Assembly (NCBI GenBank): GCA_003505795.1
Contig: DNXT01000466.1
Span: forward strand, 519 to 7,020
Reading direction: 5' to 3'
Length of the DNA: 6,502 bases
DNA from: Lysobacteraceae bacterium
GTDB lineage: Bacteria; Pseudomonadota; Gammaproteobacteria; Xanthomonadales; Xanthomonadaceae
This document shows positions 1 to 4,850 of this stretch, piece after piece. How positions within the stretch are numbered: position 1 is the stretch's first letter; each line of letters opens with the position of its first letter. The position numbers and the translations under genes are program-made. The notes under the pieces are model-generated. The model did not search any database. It saw only the letters and a program-made list of their open reading frames with translations, and was not told the origin of the DNA.

Positions 1-830
1 CCCTGGCCGACCTGTGCGAGCACGGTGCCTACGCGCATCCCGGCGGCCGCCTGAAGATGCGCGGCGTCAAGCTCTACATCGACGGCGCGCTCGGCAGCCG
101 CGGCGCCGCCCTGCTTGAGGACTACAGCGACGACCACGGCAACCGCGGCCTGCTGGTCACCGACCCGGCCGCCTACGAGCGCGCGGTGCGCAAGGCCAGG
201 GCCTGCGGCCTGCAGGTGGCCAGCCACGCCATCGGCGACCGCGGCAACCGCCTGGTGCTGGACACCTACGAACGCGTGCTGGGCGCGGACCAGGCCGGCG
301 ACCGCCGCTGGCGCGTCGAACATGCCCAGGTGCTGTCGCCGCCGGACATCCCGCGCTTCGCCGCGCTGGGCGTGATCGCCTCGATGCAGCCCACCCACGC
401 CACCTCGGACATGCCCTGGGCGCAGGACCGCCTGGGCCCGCAGCGCATCCTCGGCGCGTATGCGTGGCAGCGACTGCTGCACAGCGGCGCGCGGCTGGCG
501 CTGGGCTCGGACTTCCCGGTGGAATCGCCCGATCCGCGCCTGGGCCTGCAGGCCGCCATCACCCGCCAGGACCGCCACGGCCAACCGCCCGGCGGCTGGC
601 AGCCCGACCAGAAACTCGGCCGCGAGCAAGCCCTGCGCGGCTTCACCCGCGACGCCGCCTATGCCGGATTCGACGAGGACACCGTGGGCCAGCTCAAGCC
701 CGGCCTGCGCGCGGACTTCGTGGTGCTGGCGGAGGACCCGTTCGCGGTGCCCGAGTCGGAGCTGGACGCGCTGCAGGTGCAGGCGACCTGGGTGGACGGG
801 AAGGCGGTGTTCGAGCGCGGGAGGGATTGA
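1..830 (+). CDS. YtcJ-type amidohydrolase, 3' part (5' end outside window)
   Basis: This is the C-terminal part of a metal-dependent hydrolase of the amidohydrolase superfamily (YtcJ / amidohydrolase 3 group, TIM barrel). The frame is open from base 3 without a stop, so about 275 residues are visible and the N-terminal HxH metal motif lies outside the window. Family signatures appear in the expected order: KLYIDGALGSRGAALL (from base 69), ASHAIGDRGNR with a metal-type His at 225-227, RVEHAQ with a second His at 321-323, and ALGSDFPVESPDP with the barrel Asp at 510-512. The C-terminal GLRADFVVLAEDPF is the beta-sandwich return typical of these enzymes. The family acts on amide or other C-N bonds, but its members' substrates are mostly unknown, so none is assigned. 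The stop is TGA at 828-830. It converges on the minus-strand gene ending at 862, with 31 bases between them. Confidence 0.93.
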   Translation, partial: LADLCEHGAYAHPGGRLKMRGVKLYIDGALGSRGAALLEDYSDDHGNRGLLVTDPAAYERAVRKARACGLQVASHAIGDRGNRLVLDTYERVLGADQAGDRRWRVEHAQVLSPPDIPRFAALGVIASMQPTHATSDMPWAQDRLGPQRILGAYAWQRLLHSGARLALGSDFPVESPDPRLGLQAAITRQDRHGQPPGGWQPDQKLGREQALRGFTRDAAYAGFDEDTVGQLKPGLRADFVVLAEDPFAVPESELDALQVQATWVDGKAVFERGRD

Positions 831-861
831 GCGGCCCCGAACCCGCTATCGGCCATGCGTC

Positions 862-1338
862 TCAGGGGCCGACGGCAATGGAGGTGACCTGCCTGACCCA
901 CCGTGCCGGACGGCTGTCGTCGGGCACGACCAGCCGCCAGGGACCGTCCGCGGGCGCGAGCGGAGCGCCGTCCGCGCGATCGGCCAGCACTACCCGCCTG
1001 CCGCCCAGCGTGGGATCGAGCTCGGACAGGGCGAACACCACCTGGTAGCCATCGGCGGCCGTCACCCGGACCGCGAGCCGGAGATCCTTGCCGCGCAGCG
1101 ACTCGACGGGCGAAACGCCGGCCGCCTTCAGGACCTGGACCAGGTCGTATCCCTCGTAGCGGGCGCTCTTACCGTGCGAAGTGGCCGAGAGCGATTGCCT
1201 GGGAACGGACCGCAGCTGGTCCTCCGACAGGCTGACGGCCTTGCCGTCGGCAAGGACGATGGTAGGGGGCGCCGCGTGCGCGAACCCGCAGATGGCCAGG
1301 AGCAGAACAACGACGAGCAGGCGACAGGACGTGGTCAT
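862..1338 (-). CDS. Small exported sulfite-oxidase-fold (molybdopterin-binding-like) protein
   Basis: A 158-residue protein starting MTTSCRLLVVVLLLAI, a clear Sec signal peptide with a likely cleavage after AHA (about residue 22), so it should be periplasmic. The mature part resembles short proteins annotated as molybdopterin-dependent oxidoreductases (SUOX fold): YEGYDLVQVLKAAGV, then LRGKDLRLAVRVTAADGYQVVF, FALSELDP, VVLADRADGAPL and GPWRLVVPDDSRPARWVRQV near the end. The mature chain has no cysteine, so the Cys that ligates molybdenum in true sulfite oxidases is absent; it may bind another ligand or act as a partner protein. The ATG at 1338 was chosen because it places the signal peptide at the N-terminus. 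A longer reading from a GTG at 1503 has no ribosome site and would run into the attC. No Shine-Dalgarno sequence precedes the ATG. Family placement is from recalled motif similarity; the function is unknown. Confidence 0.82.
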   Translation of the reverse strand: MTTSCRLLVVVLLLAICGFAHAAPPTIVLADGKAVSLSEDQLRSVPRQSLSATSHGKSARYEGYDLVQVLKAAGVSPVESLRGKDLRLAVRVTAADGYQVVFALSELDPTLGGRRVVLADRADGAPLAPADGPWRLVVPDDSRPARWVRQVTSIAVGP

Positions 1339-1374
1339 GGGAGCGATATTGGAATCAACCGTCTGCCAGGGCAA
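1339..1374 (-). promoter_or_regulatory. Weak candidate promoter, possibly giving a leaderless mRNA
   Basis: Read on the minus strand, TTGCCC (1369-1374) is followed after 17 bases by CAATAT (1346-1351), and the gene's ATG lies seven bases further on. A transcript from here would begin at or next to the start codon, which would agree with the absence of a Shine-Dalgarno sequence. The -35 matches the sigma-70 consensus at 4 of 6 positions and the -10 at only 3 of 6, so this is a guess supported mainly by spacing. Confidence 0.2.
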
Positions 1375-1494
1375 CAGCGGCCAGGGCGAATCTGCAGGCA
1401 TCTGCGGCTCACTCGGGTGCCCGCCGACAGGTAGCCAGGCTTGTGGGCAGTGCCGTCGGCGAACCGCGACAGCTGGCAAAACAGCGGCAAGCGG

Positions 1495-1554
1495 GCCCAG
1501 CACCTGAATTGAGCCGCGCCGCGAAGCGGCATCGGCTTGAACGAGCTACTGAGC
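1495..1554 (-). other. attC-like recombination site (site 3), 60 bp
   Basis: On the minus strand this stretch has the architecture of a short integron attC (59-base element). It starts with an R''-like box GCTCAGT (1548-1554), has a left arm with GTTCAAGCCGA and a central hairpin around GCCGCTTCGCGGCGCGGC, continues with the right arm CGGCTCAATTCAGG, and ends in an R'-like core GCTGGGC (1495-1501). The total of 60 bases is the classic length. The core differs from the consensus GTTRRRY at one position (C for the second base), and R'' departs from RYYYAAC in its last two bases, so the site is recognisable but degenerate. It lies nine bases beyond the stop of the upstream cassette gene, as expected for a cassette attC. 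Confidence 0.75.
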
Positions 1555-1562
1555 GTCAGCTG

Positions 1563-2048
1563 CTATGGCAAGACCGATATGTTGTTGCCATAACGATCTT
1601 CAAGCATCCAACGGCGATTGAACGCCTTGGATCTATTGTTGATATTTCCCAGGAGGTGGCTCTGCACCCACTCCGAATCAGGGAAGTCGACTTCGCGTAC
1701 CCGGCCGGTGCTGTCATTCACATAGCGATCCCGATCGACGTACTGCTGGATATGTCGCTTGTCACTGAAAAAGCGTGCCCGTGTGTTCGGATACTTTGCA
1801 TAGAAATCCTTTGCCATCCGGATGAGCGTCCCTTGTCTCACATCTTTTGGAACCACCACGACAACGAATTCCCACTCCTCTTTCGGGAAGAGCATGTGTC
1901 TGATCTTGTAGCTGCCCCAGACCTCGGTTTTCGTATCAGCCAGGACCAGAGGCCCCTTGACCGGTGGCGCGGCGTGAGCACTCCAGATGCTCACAAGGAG
2001 CAGTAGTGCAATGCAGGTCAAGTTCTTCCAGCGGCATGGACGTTTCAA
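1563..2048 (-). CDS. Hypothetical exported protein in cassette, TTG start
   Basis: A 161-residue protein that I do not recognise. Residues 1-27 form a Sec signal peptide: basic MKRPCRWKN, hydrophobic core CIALLLLVSIW, and AHA just before APPVKG. The mature part of about 134 residues has mixed charge and no further membrane segment, with a strand-like WEFVVVVVPKD, a helix-like RMAKDFYAKYPNTR, and an aromatic, basic end. The start is TTG at 2048. A perfect AGGAGG (minus strand, 2053-2058) lies four bases upstream, and the frame then begins with the basic signal-peptide n-region. The nearby ATG at 2039 is in another frame. The gene sits inside an integron-like cassette in the same direction as fbp. 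It is AT-richer than the flanking genes, which suggests acquisition. Its role is unknown. Confidence 0.78.
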   Translation of the reverse strand: MKRPCRWKNLTCIALLLLVSIWSAHAAPPVKGPLVLADTKTEVWGSYKIRHMLFPKEEWEFVVVVVPKDVRQGTLIRMAKDFYAKYPNTRARFFSDKRHIQQYVDRDRYVNDSTGRVREVDFPDSEWVQSHLLGNINNRSKAFNRRWMLEDRYGNNISVLP

Positions 2049-2052
2049 ATGC

Positions 2053-2058
2053 CCTCCT
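2053..2058 (-). promoter_or_regulatory. Shine-Dalgarno AGGAGG deciding a TTG start
   Basis: The minus-strand sequence AGGAGG followed by GCAT and then TTG (2046-2048) gives a full anti-Shine-Dalgarno match at a short spacing. It supports the non-ATG start of the exported cassette protein. Confidence 0.7.
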
Positions 2059-2141
2059 AGGTAACGCAGACGCTTGAATTGTGCTGGAACCCGAATTAAG
2101 CCGCGCCGCGAAGCGGGTTCGGCTTGAATGAATTGCTAGGC
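2059..2141 (-). other. attC-like recombination site (site 2) with expanded right arm
   Basis: On the minus strand the site begins with R'' GCCTAGC (2135-2141), whose TAG is also the stop codon of cassette gene 1. It continues with AATTCATTCAAGCCGA and a central hairpin around CCGCTTCGCGGCGCGG, then the right arm CGGCTTAATTC. This closely matches the aadA-type attC as I recall it. The right arm then departs from the canonical form. A stretch of about 13 bases flanked by AATT copies, and a second ACGC copy, separate the arm from a candidate core GTTACCT (2059-2065). An alternative core GTTCCAG lies nearer, at 2084-2090, and would make the site 58 bases long. Neither core fits GTTRRRY fully. The 18 bases AGCCGCGCCGCGAAGCGG (plus strand) are identical in sites 2 and 3. 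Confidence 0.78.
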
Positions 2142-2368
2142 CTCTTTACTGGCACGAAGGTAGAGCCAGCGCCATGCCATAGGAACAGTCACAACACTAG
2201 CCAAGCCAAGAACCAATTGCAGCAAAACCATCCACCCAGGCCTAGAGCCCATAGGTCCCAAGATACTGAGAGACAGCGAAGCAATTAGCGACGCTAGAAA
2301 TGCAATTGCCGCAACTCCGTATCGTGTCGAGTTGTACTTGTTCGTCATGACACCTCCTAACGGCCTAA
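2065..2368 (-). mobile_element. Integron-type gene cassette 1 (one small ORF plus attC site 2)
   Basis: About 300 bases running from just inside a consensus core G/TTAGGC (2363-2369, minus strand) to the end of attC site 2. The segment holds a single 70-codon gene whose stop codon lies inside the R'' box of its attC, a common arrangement in cassettes. Composition is AT-richer than fbp. The right-hand limit may be 2090 instead of 2065, because the core of site 2 is ambiguous. Confidence 0.65.
2136..2348 (-). CDS. Small two-helix membrane protein in cassette
   Basis: A 70-residue protein of unknown function. A short polar N-terminus (MTNKYNSTRYG) is followed by a hydrophobic segment at about residues 12-30 (VAAIAFLASLIASLSLSIL). 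A turn with Gly, Pro and Arg (GPMGSRPG) leads to a second hydrophobic segment at about residues 39-60 (WMVLLQLVLGLASVVTVPMAW), and the end is basic (RWLYLRASKEA). It is therefore probably an inner-membrane hairpin protein. The ATG at 2348 was chosen over an upstream in-frame start near 2393 because AGGAGGT (minus strand, 2352-2358) precedes it at a good distance, and the longer reading would translate the attC half site and overlap the fbp stop. The TAG stop lies within the attC R'' box. The gene follows fbp in the same direction. Confidence 0.72.
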   Translation of the reverse strand: MTNKYNSTRYGVAAIAFLASLIASLSLSILGPMGSRPGWMVLLQLVLGLASVVTVPMAWRWLYLRASKEA

Positions 2369-2389
2369 CGCCTGAGTTAAAGCCGCGCC
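2363..2389 (-). other. Half attC (right arm and core only) abutting fbp stop
   Basis: On the minus strand the fbp stop TGA is followed at once by GGCGCGGCTTTAACTCAGG and then CGTTAGGC. This is the right half of an attC: arm GCGGCTTTAACTCAGGC plus a perfect GTTRRRY core GTTAGGC (2363-2369). The matching left half (RYYYAAC box, L'' arm and loop) is absent; the sequence that should hold it is the end of fbp. The site is thus truncated and should not fold into the usual attC hairpin. It marks the upstream edge of the cassette block. Confidence 0.7.
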
Positions 2390-3406
2390 TCACCCCTTCG
2401 CCCGGTCATGCTCCAGGTGATACCGCGTAGCCACCTCGACCTCGCCCTTGGAGCCCAGGAACACCGGCACCCGCTGATGCAGCCCGGTCGGCTGAATCTC
2501 CAAAATCCGCTCCCGCCCGGTCGTGGCGGCGCCGCCGGCCTGCTCGACCAGGAAGCCCATCGGGTTGGCCTCGTACATCAGGCGCAGCTTGCCCGGCTTG
2601 CCCGGGTCCTTCTTGTCCCACGGGTAGATGAAGATGCCGCCACGGGTGAGGATGCGGTGCACGTCGGCGACCATGCTGGCGATCCAGCGCATGTTGAAGT
2701 CCTTGCCGCGCGGGCCTTCCTTGCCCGCAAGCAGGTCGGCCACGTAGCCCTGCATCGGCGCTTCCCAGTGGCGCTGGTTGGACATGTTGATGGCGAATTC
2801 CTGGGTCTGCTCGGGCACGCGCATGTCGGGCTGGGTCAGCAGGAACGAGCCTTCCTCGCGCTCCAGGGTGAACGCATGGGTGCCGTGGCCCAGGGTCAGC
2901 ACCAGCATCGTGCTCGGCCCGTAGATGCAGTAGCCGGCCGCGACCTGGCGGGTGCCGGGCTGCAGGAAGTGCTCGTCGCTGGGCTTCTCGGTGCCGGCCG
3001 GGGCGCGCAGCACCGAGAAGATGGTGCCGACCGAGACGTTGACGTCGATGTTGGAGCTGCCGTCGAGCGGGTCGAACAGCAGCAGGAAGTCGCCGCGCGG
3101 GTACTTGTCGGGCACCGGCTGGCTGTGCTCCATCTCCTCCGAGGCGCTCGCCGCCAGGTGGCCGCCCCAGGCGTTGGCCTCGATCAGGATGTCGTTGCTG
3201 AGCACGTCGAGCTTCTTCTGCGCCTCGCCCTGCACGTTGCCGGTGCCGGCGTCGCCGAGCACGTCGCCGAGCGCGCCCTTGCTGACCGCGATGGAGATGC
3301 GCTTGCAGGCGCGGGCGACGATGCTGACGAGCTGGCGCAGCTCGGCGTCGATGCGGCCGGCGTGCTGTTCTTCGATCAGGTAGCGGGTGAGCGAGGTTCG
3401 CGACAT
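2390..3406 (-). CDS. fbp: Class I fructose-1,6-bisphosphatase
   Basis: A cytosolic enzyme of gluconeogenesis that hydrolyses fructose 1,6-bisphosphate to fructose 6-phosphate and phosphate, using divalent metal ions. The 338-residue chain has the usual class I length. Visible signatures are NVQGEAQKKLDVLSND (57-72), the acidic SEEME (89-93), and the metal and phosphate loop FDPLDGSSNIDVNVSVGT (111-128). Further along are YGPSTMLVLTLG (162-173), the sugar-binding NMSNQRHW (207-214), GGIFIYPWDKKDP (256-268), and KLRLMYEANPM (273-283), whose Glu279 is a metal ligand in the family. No strong Shine-Dalgarno lies before ATG 3406, but the MSRTSLTRYLIEEQ N-terminus is the one usual in Xanthomonadaceae as I recall it. 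It is divergent from the symporter gene, and its stop touches the half attC. Nothing is missing or broken. Confidence 0.97.
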   Translation of the reverse strand: MSRTSLTRYLIEEQHAGRIDAELRQLVSIVARACKRISIAVSKGALGDVLGDAGTGNVQGEAQKKLDVLSNDILIEANAWGGHLAASASEEMEHSQPVPDKYPRGDFLLLFDPLDGSSNIDVNVSVGTIFSVLRAPAGTEKPSDEHFLQPGTRQVAAGYCIYGPSTMLVLTLGHGTHAFTLEREEGSFLLTQPDMRVPEQTQEFAINMSNQRHWEAPMQGYVADLLAGKEGPRGKDFNMRWIASMVADVHRILTRGGIFIYPWDKKDPGKPGKLRLMYEANPMGFLVEQAGGAATTGRERILEIQPTGLHQRVPVFLGSKGEVEVATRYHLEHDRAKG

Positions 3407-3486
3407 GGGGGAGCTGCTGCCTTGCGTGGGAAGGAACCGCTATTGTCGCGTTCGTCGTGTGGTTTTTCGATCATGGCGTGGGATCG

Positions 3487-3554
3487 TTGTGGGAGGGACT
3501 TCAGTCCCGACGGGCCTTCCCGGCCCGTCGTCGGGACTGAAGTCCCTCCCACAA
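3487..3554. repeat. Long REP-like palindrome (intact copy)
   Basis: Two arms of 30 and 33 bases form a near-perfect inverted repeat. The left arm TTGTGGGAGGGACTTCAG..CGACGGGCC (3487-3516) and the right arm (3522-3554) differ only by three extra bases (one repeated GTC) in the right arm; the loop is five bases. The form GTGGGAGGGACTTCAGTCCC is the kind of REP/BIME element common in Xanthomonadaceae intergenic regions, where REP elements are mobilised by REP-associated tyrosine transposases. That link is established for REP elements in general and inferred here. It lies in the divergent fbp-symporter region, about 80 bases upstream of fbp. It could form a stem in RNA from either strand but has no T tract. 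Confidence 0.85.
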
Positions 3555-3662
3555 ACAGCCCTCTGCGGAAGTTCCGCCACGCGCGGCGGCGCGGCGAACA
3601 TCGGGGCTTGTCATTCTTTCTGCGGCGCCCATCGCGACTGAAGGCGCGCCTGCGGGAGCGGT

Positions 3663-3677
3663 GGCATTTAGAATGCC
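3663..3677 (+). promoter_or_regulatory. Candidate -10 box within a small inverted repeat, upstream of symporter
   Basis: TAGAAT (3669-3674) matches the sigma-70 -10 consensus at 5 of 6 positions and lies about 42 bases before the symporter ATG. It is nested in a perfect 6-base inverted repeat with a 3-base spacer (GGCATT TAG AATGCC). There is no recognisable -35 at 16-18 bases upstream. The inverted repeat could be an operator half-site pair, but six bases is short. Confidence 0.3.
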
Positions 3678-3715
3678 GGTTCCTCCGGCGTCGTGCCGCT
3701 CTACCAAGGCTGTCG

Positions 3716-4699
3716 ATGAACAACTGGCTGGCGCGGCTGCGCATCGATCCGTTCACCCTGGCGCTGCTGTGCACGGTCACGCTGGCCTCGCTGCTGCCGG
3801 TCGCGGGGACCGCCGCCGCGGTCATGGACGACGTCACCGACGTCGCCATCGCCGCGCTGTTCTTCCTGCACGGCGCGCGGCTGTCGCGCGAGGCGGTCAA
3901 GGCCGGCCTGCTGCACTGGCGCCTGCACCTGCTGATCCTGGCCTGCACGTTCGTGCTGTATCCGCTGCTCGGCCTGCTGTTCAAGCCGTTCGCGCACGCG
4001 CTGCTGACGCCGGAACTGTTCGTCGGCGTGCTGTTCCTGTGCGCCCTGCCCTCGACCGTGCAGTCGTCGATCGCGTTCACCTCGATGGCCGGCGGCAACG
4101 TGCCGGCCGCGGTCTGCGCGGCCTCGCTGTCGAGCCTGCTGGGCGTGTTCGTCACGCCGCTGCTGATGACCCTGCTGGTCGGCTCGCAGGGCGCGATGGC
4201 GCATCCGGCCGAGGCGATCGGCAAGATCCTGCTGCAGCTGCTGGTGCCGTTCCTGGCCGGCCATTTCCTGCGCCCGCTGATCGGCCGCTGGGTCGAACGC
4301 CACCGCGCGATCCTGCGCTACACCGACCAGGGCACGATCCTGCTGGTGGTCTACACCGCCTTCAGCGAGTCGGTCAACGAAGGCCTGTGGCACGACACGC
4401 CGCTGCCGGCGCTGCTGGGCATGGCGGCGGTGGCGATGGTGCTGCTCGGCGTGGCGATGGTGCTGATCACGGTGCTGGCGCGCCGGCTCGGGTTCGACCG
4501 CGCCGACGAGATCGCGATCGTGTTCTGCGGTTCCAAGAAGAGCCTGGCCACCGGCGTGCCGATGGCCAAGGTGATGTTCGCCGGTTCCAGCCTCGGCGCG
4601 ATCGTGCTGCCGGTGATGCTGTACCACCAGATCCAGCTGATCGTCTGCGCGGTGGTCGCCGGGCGCTATGCGCGCCGGAGCGGCTCCGTCCCCCGGTAG
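3716..4699 (+). CDS. Bile acid:sodium symporter family protein (YfeH-like)
   Basis: A 327-residue integral membrane transporter of the SBF-like / YfeH group (BART superfamily). It has roughly nine to ten hydrophobic segments from residue 13 to residue 316. Family signatures visible are FFLHGARLSREA (49-60), LPSTVQSSIAFTSMAGGN (111-128), DQGTILLVVYTAFSES (204-219) and the crossover-type CGSKKSLATGVPMAKVMF (271-288), followed by SLGAIVLPVMLYHQIQL. The substrate is unknown; the bile acid name is inherited from animal homologues and should not be taken literally. The ATG at 3716 has AAGG (3706-3709) six bases upstream and begins the MNNWLARLRIDPF N-terminus. A much longer open frame extends upstream antisense to fbp and is not coding. 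It converges on ctaB with 151 bases between them. Confidence 0.93.
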   Translation: MNNWLARLRIDPFTLALLCTVTLASLLPVAGTAAAVMDDVTDVAIAALFFLHGARLSREAVKAGLLHWRLHLLILACTFVLYPLLGLLFKPFAHALLTPELFVGVLFLCALPSTVQSSIAFTSMAGGNVPAAVCAASLSSLLGVFVTPLLMTLLVGSQGAMAHPAEAIGKILLQLLVPFLAGHFLRPLIGRWVERHRAILRYTDQGTILLVVYTAFSESVNEGLWHDTPLPALLGMAAVAMVLLGVAMVLITVLARRLGFDRADEIAIVFCGSKKSLATGVPMAKVMFAGSSLGAIVLPVMLYHQIQLIVCAVVAGRYARRSGSVPR

Positions 4700-4745
4700 T
4701 CTTCGTAGCCGCGGCCGTGGCCTCGGCAAAGCCGATGCCGTTCCG

Positions 4746-4769
4746 TCGCGACGCGGCTCTTGCAGGAAA
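4746..4769 (+). repeat. Decayed REP-like half element
   Basis: GTCGCGACGCGGCTCTTGCAGG resembles the right arm of the REP family seen at 3522-3554 and 4811-4835, with internal substitutions and a small deletion. It is in the same orientation as the copy at 4811-4835. The identification rests on partial similarity only. Confidence 0.35.
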
Positions 4770-4785
4770 GCCAGCGCCCCCATAT

Positions 4786-4835
4786 GCGGGATTCAAACGG
4801 GAAGGCCCGTTCGCGACCGAAGTCGCTCCCGCGGG
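4786..4835 (+). repeat. REP-like element with deleted left arm
   Basis: The right arm TCGCGACCGAAGTCGCTCCC (4811-4830) belongs to the same family as the long palindrome at 3487-3554. The two also share the centre CGGGAAGGCCCGT (here on plus, there on minus). The expected left arm is reduced to GCGGGA, TTC and AACGGG in direct succession, as if two internal pieces were lost. What remains is a perfect 6-base hairpin AACGGG-AAGG-CCCGTT (4796-4811). It sits between the convergent symporter and ctaB genes and could help terminate either transcript, though no T tract follows. Confidence 0.6.
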
Positions 4836-4850
4836 TGATCGGGCGGCCGC

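Larger units (their letters stand above)
1501..2064 (-). mobile_element. Integron-type gene cassette 2 (one ORF plus attC site 3)
   Basis: A segment of about 565 bases bounded by the core box of attC site 2 upstream and that of attC site 3 downstream. It contains one gene that fills nearly all of it, oriented with its attC at the 3' end. That is the standard layout and size of an integron gene cassette. The base composition is clearly less GC-rich than fbp or ctaB. The upstream boundary is uncertain: the core of site 2 could be GTTACCT (2059-2065) or GTTCCAG (2084-2090). No integrase gene is present in the window. Confidence 0.65.
3407..3715. other. Divergent intergenic region fbp / symporter
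   Basis: This 309-base stretch holds no convincing gene. It must carry both divergent promoters. It contains the long palindrome at 3487-3554, a decayed REP-like half at 3631-3660 (TCGCGACTGAAG followed by GCGGGAGCG), and a small perfect inverted repeat GGCATT/AATGCC at 3663-3677. For fbp, a weak GACAAT (minus strand, 3442-3447) about 35 bases before the ATG could be a -10, with no recognisable -35. Confidence 0.6.

Noticed and set aside
832..871. Inverted repeat CGGCCCC / GGGGCCG between the convergent genes at 830 and 862
   Set aside because: The stem is only seven bases with a 26-base loop, has no T tract and enters the end of the SUOX-fold gene. It is expected by chance in such GC-rich DNA.
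1239..1255. Perfect hairpin CCTTGCC-GTC-GGCAAGG
   Set aside because: It lies inside the SUOX-fold coding region, encodes part of the LADGKA stretch and has no T tract, so a terminator or attenuator call is not supported.
1339..1503. N-terminal extension of the SUOX-fold gene to a GTG at 1503
   Set aside because: It would bury the signal peptide inside the protein, has no ribosome site, and overlaps the attC core.
1243..2000. Similar signal-peptide junctions (AHAAPP followed soon by VLAD) in the SUOX-fold protein and the cassette exported protein
   Set aside because: AHA-A is a common cleavage context, the remainder of the proteins does not align and the codons differ, so shared ancestry is not supported.
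1443..2006. Plus-strand frame of 187 codons across the cassette
   Set aside because: It crosses the attC site, is antisense to a gene with a signal peptide and perfect ribosome site, and has no ribosome site of its own that I can see.
3608..3613. TTGTCA as a -35 box for the symporter
   Set aside because: No acceptable -10 lies 16-18 bases downstream; the better -10 (3669-3674) is far out of range.
2408..3715. Long plus-strand open frame antisense to fbp, continuous with the symporter gene (763 codons in total)
   Set aside because: It mirrors fbp codons on the opposite strand, is rich in Arg, Ala and Gly of no recognisable family, and the symporter has its own ribosome site and natural start at 3716. 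The frame is open because of high GC.
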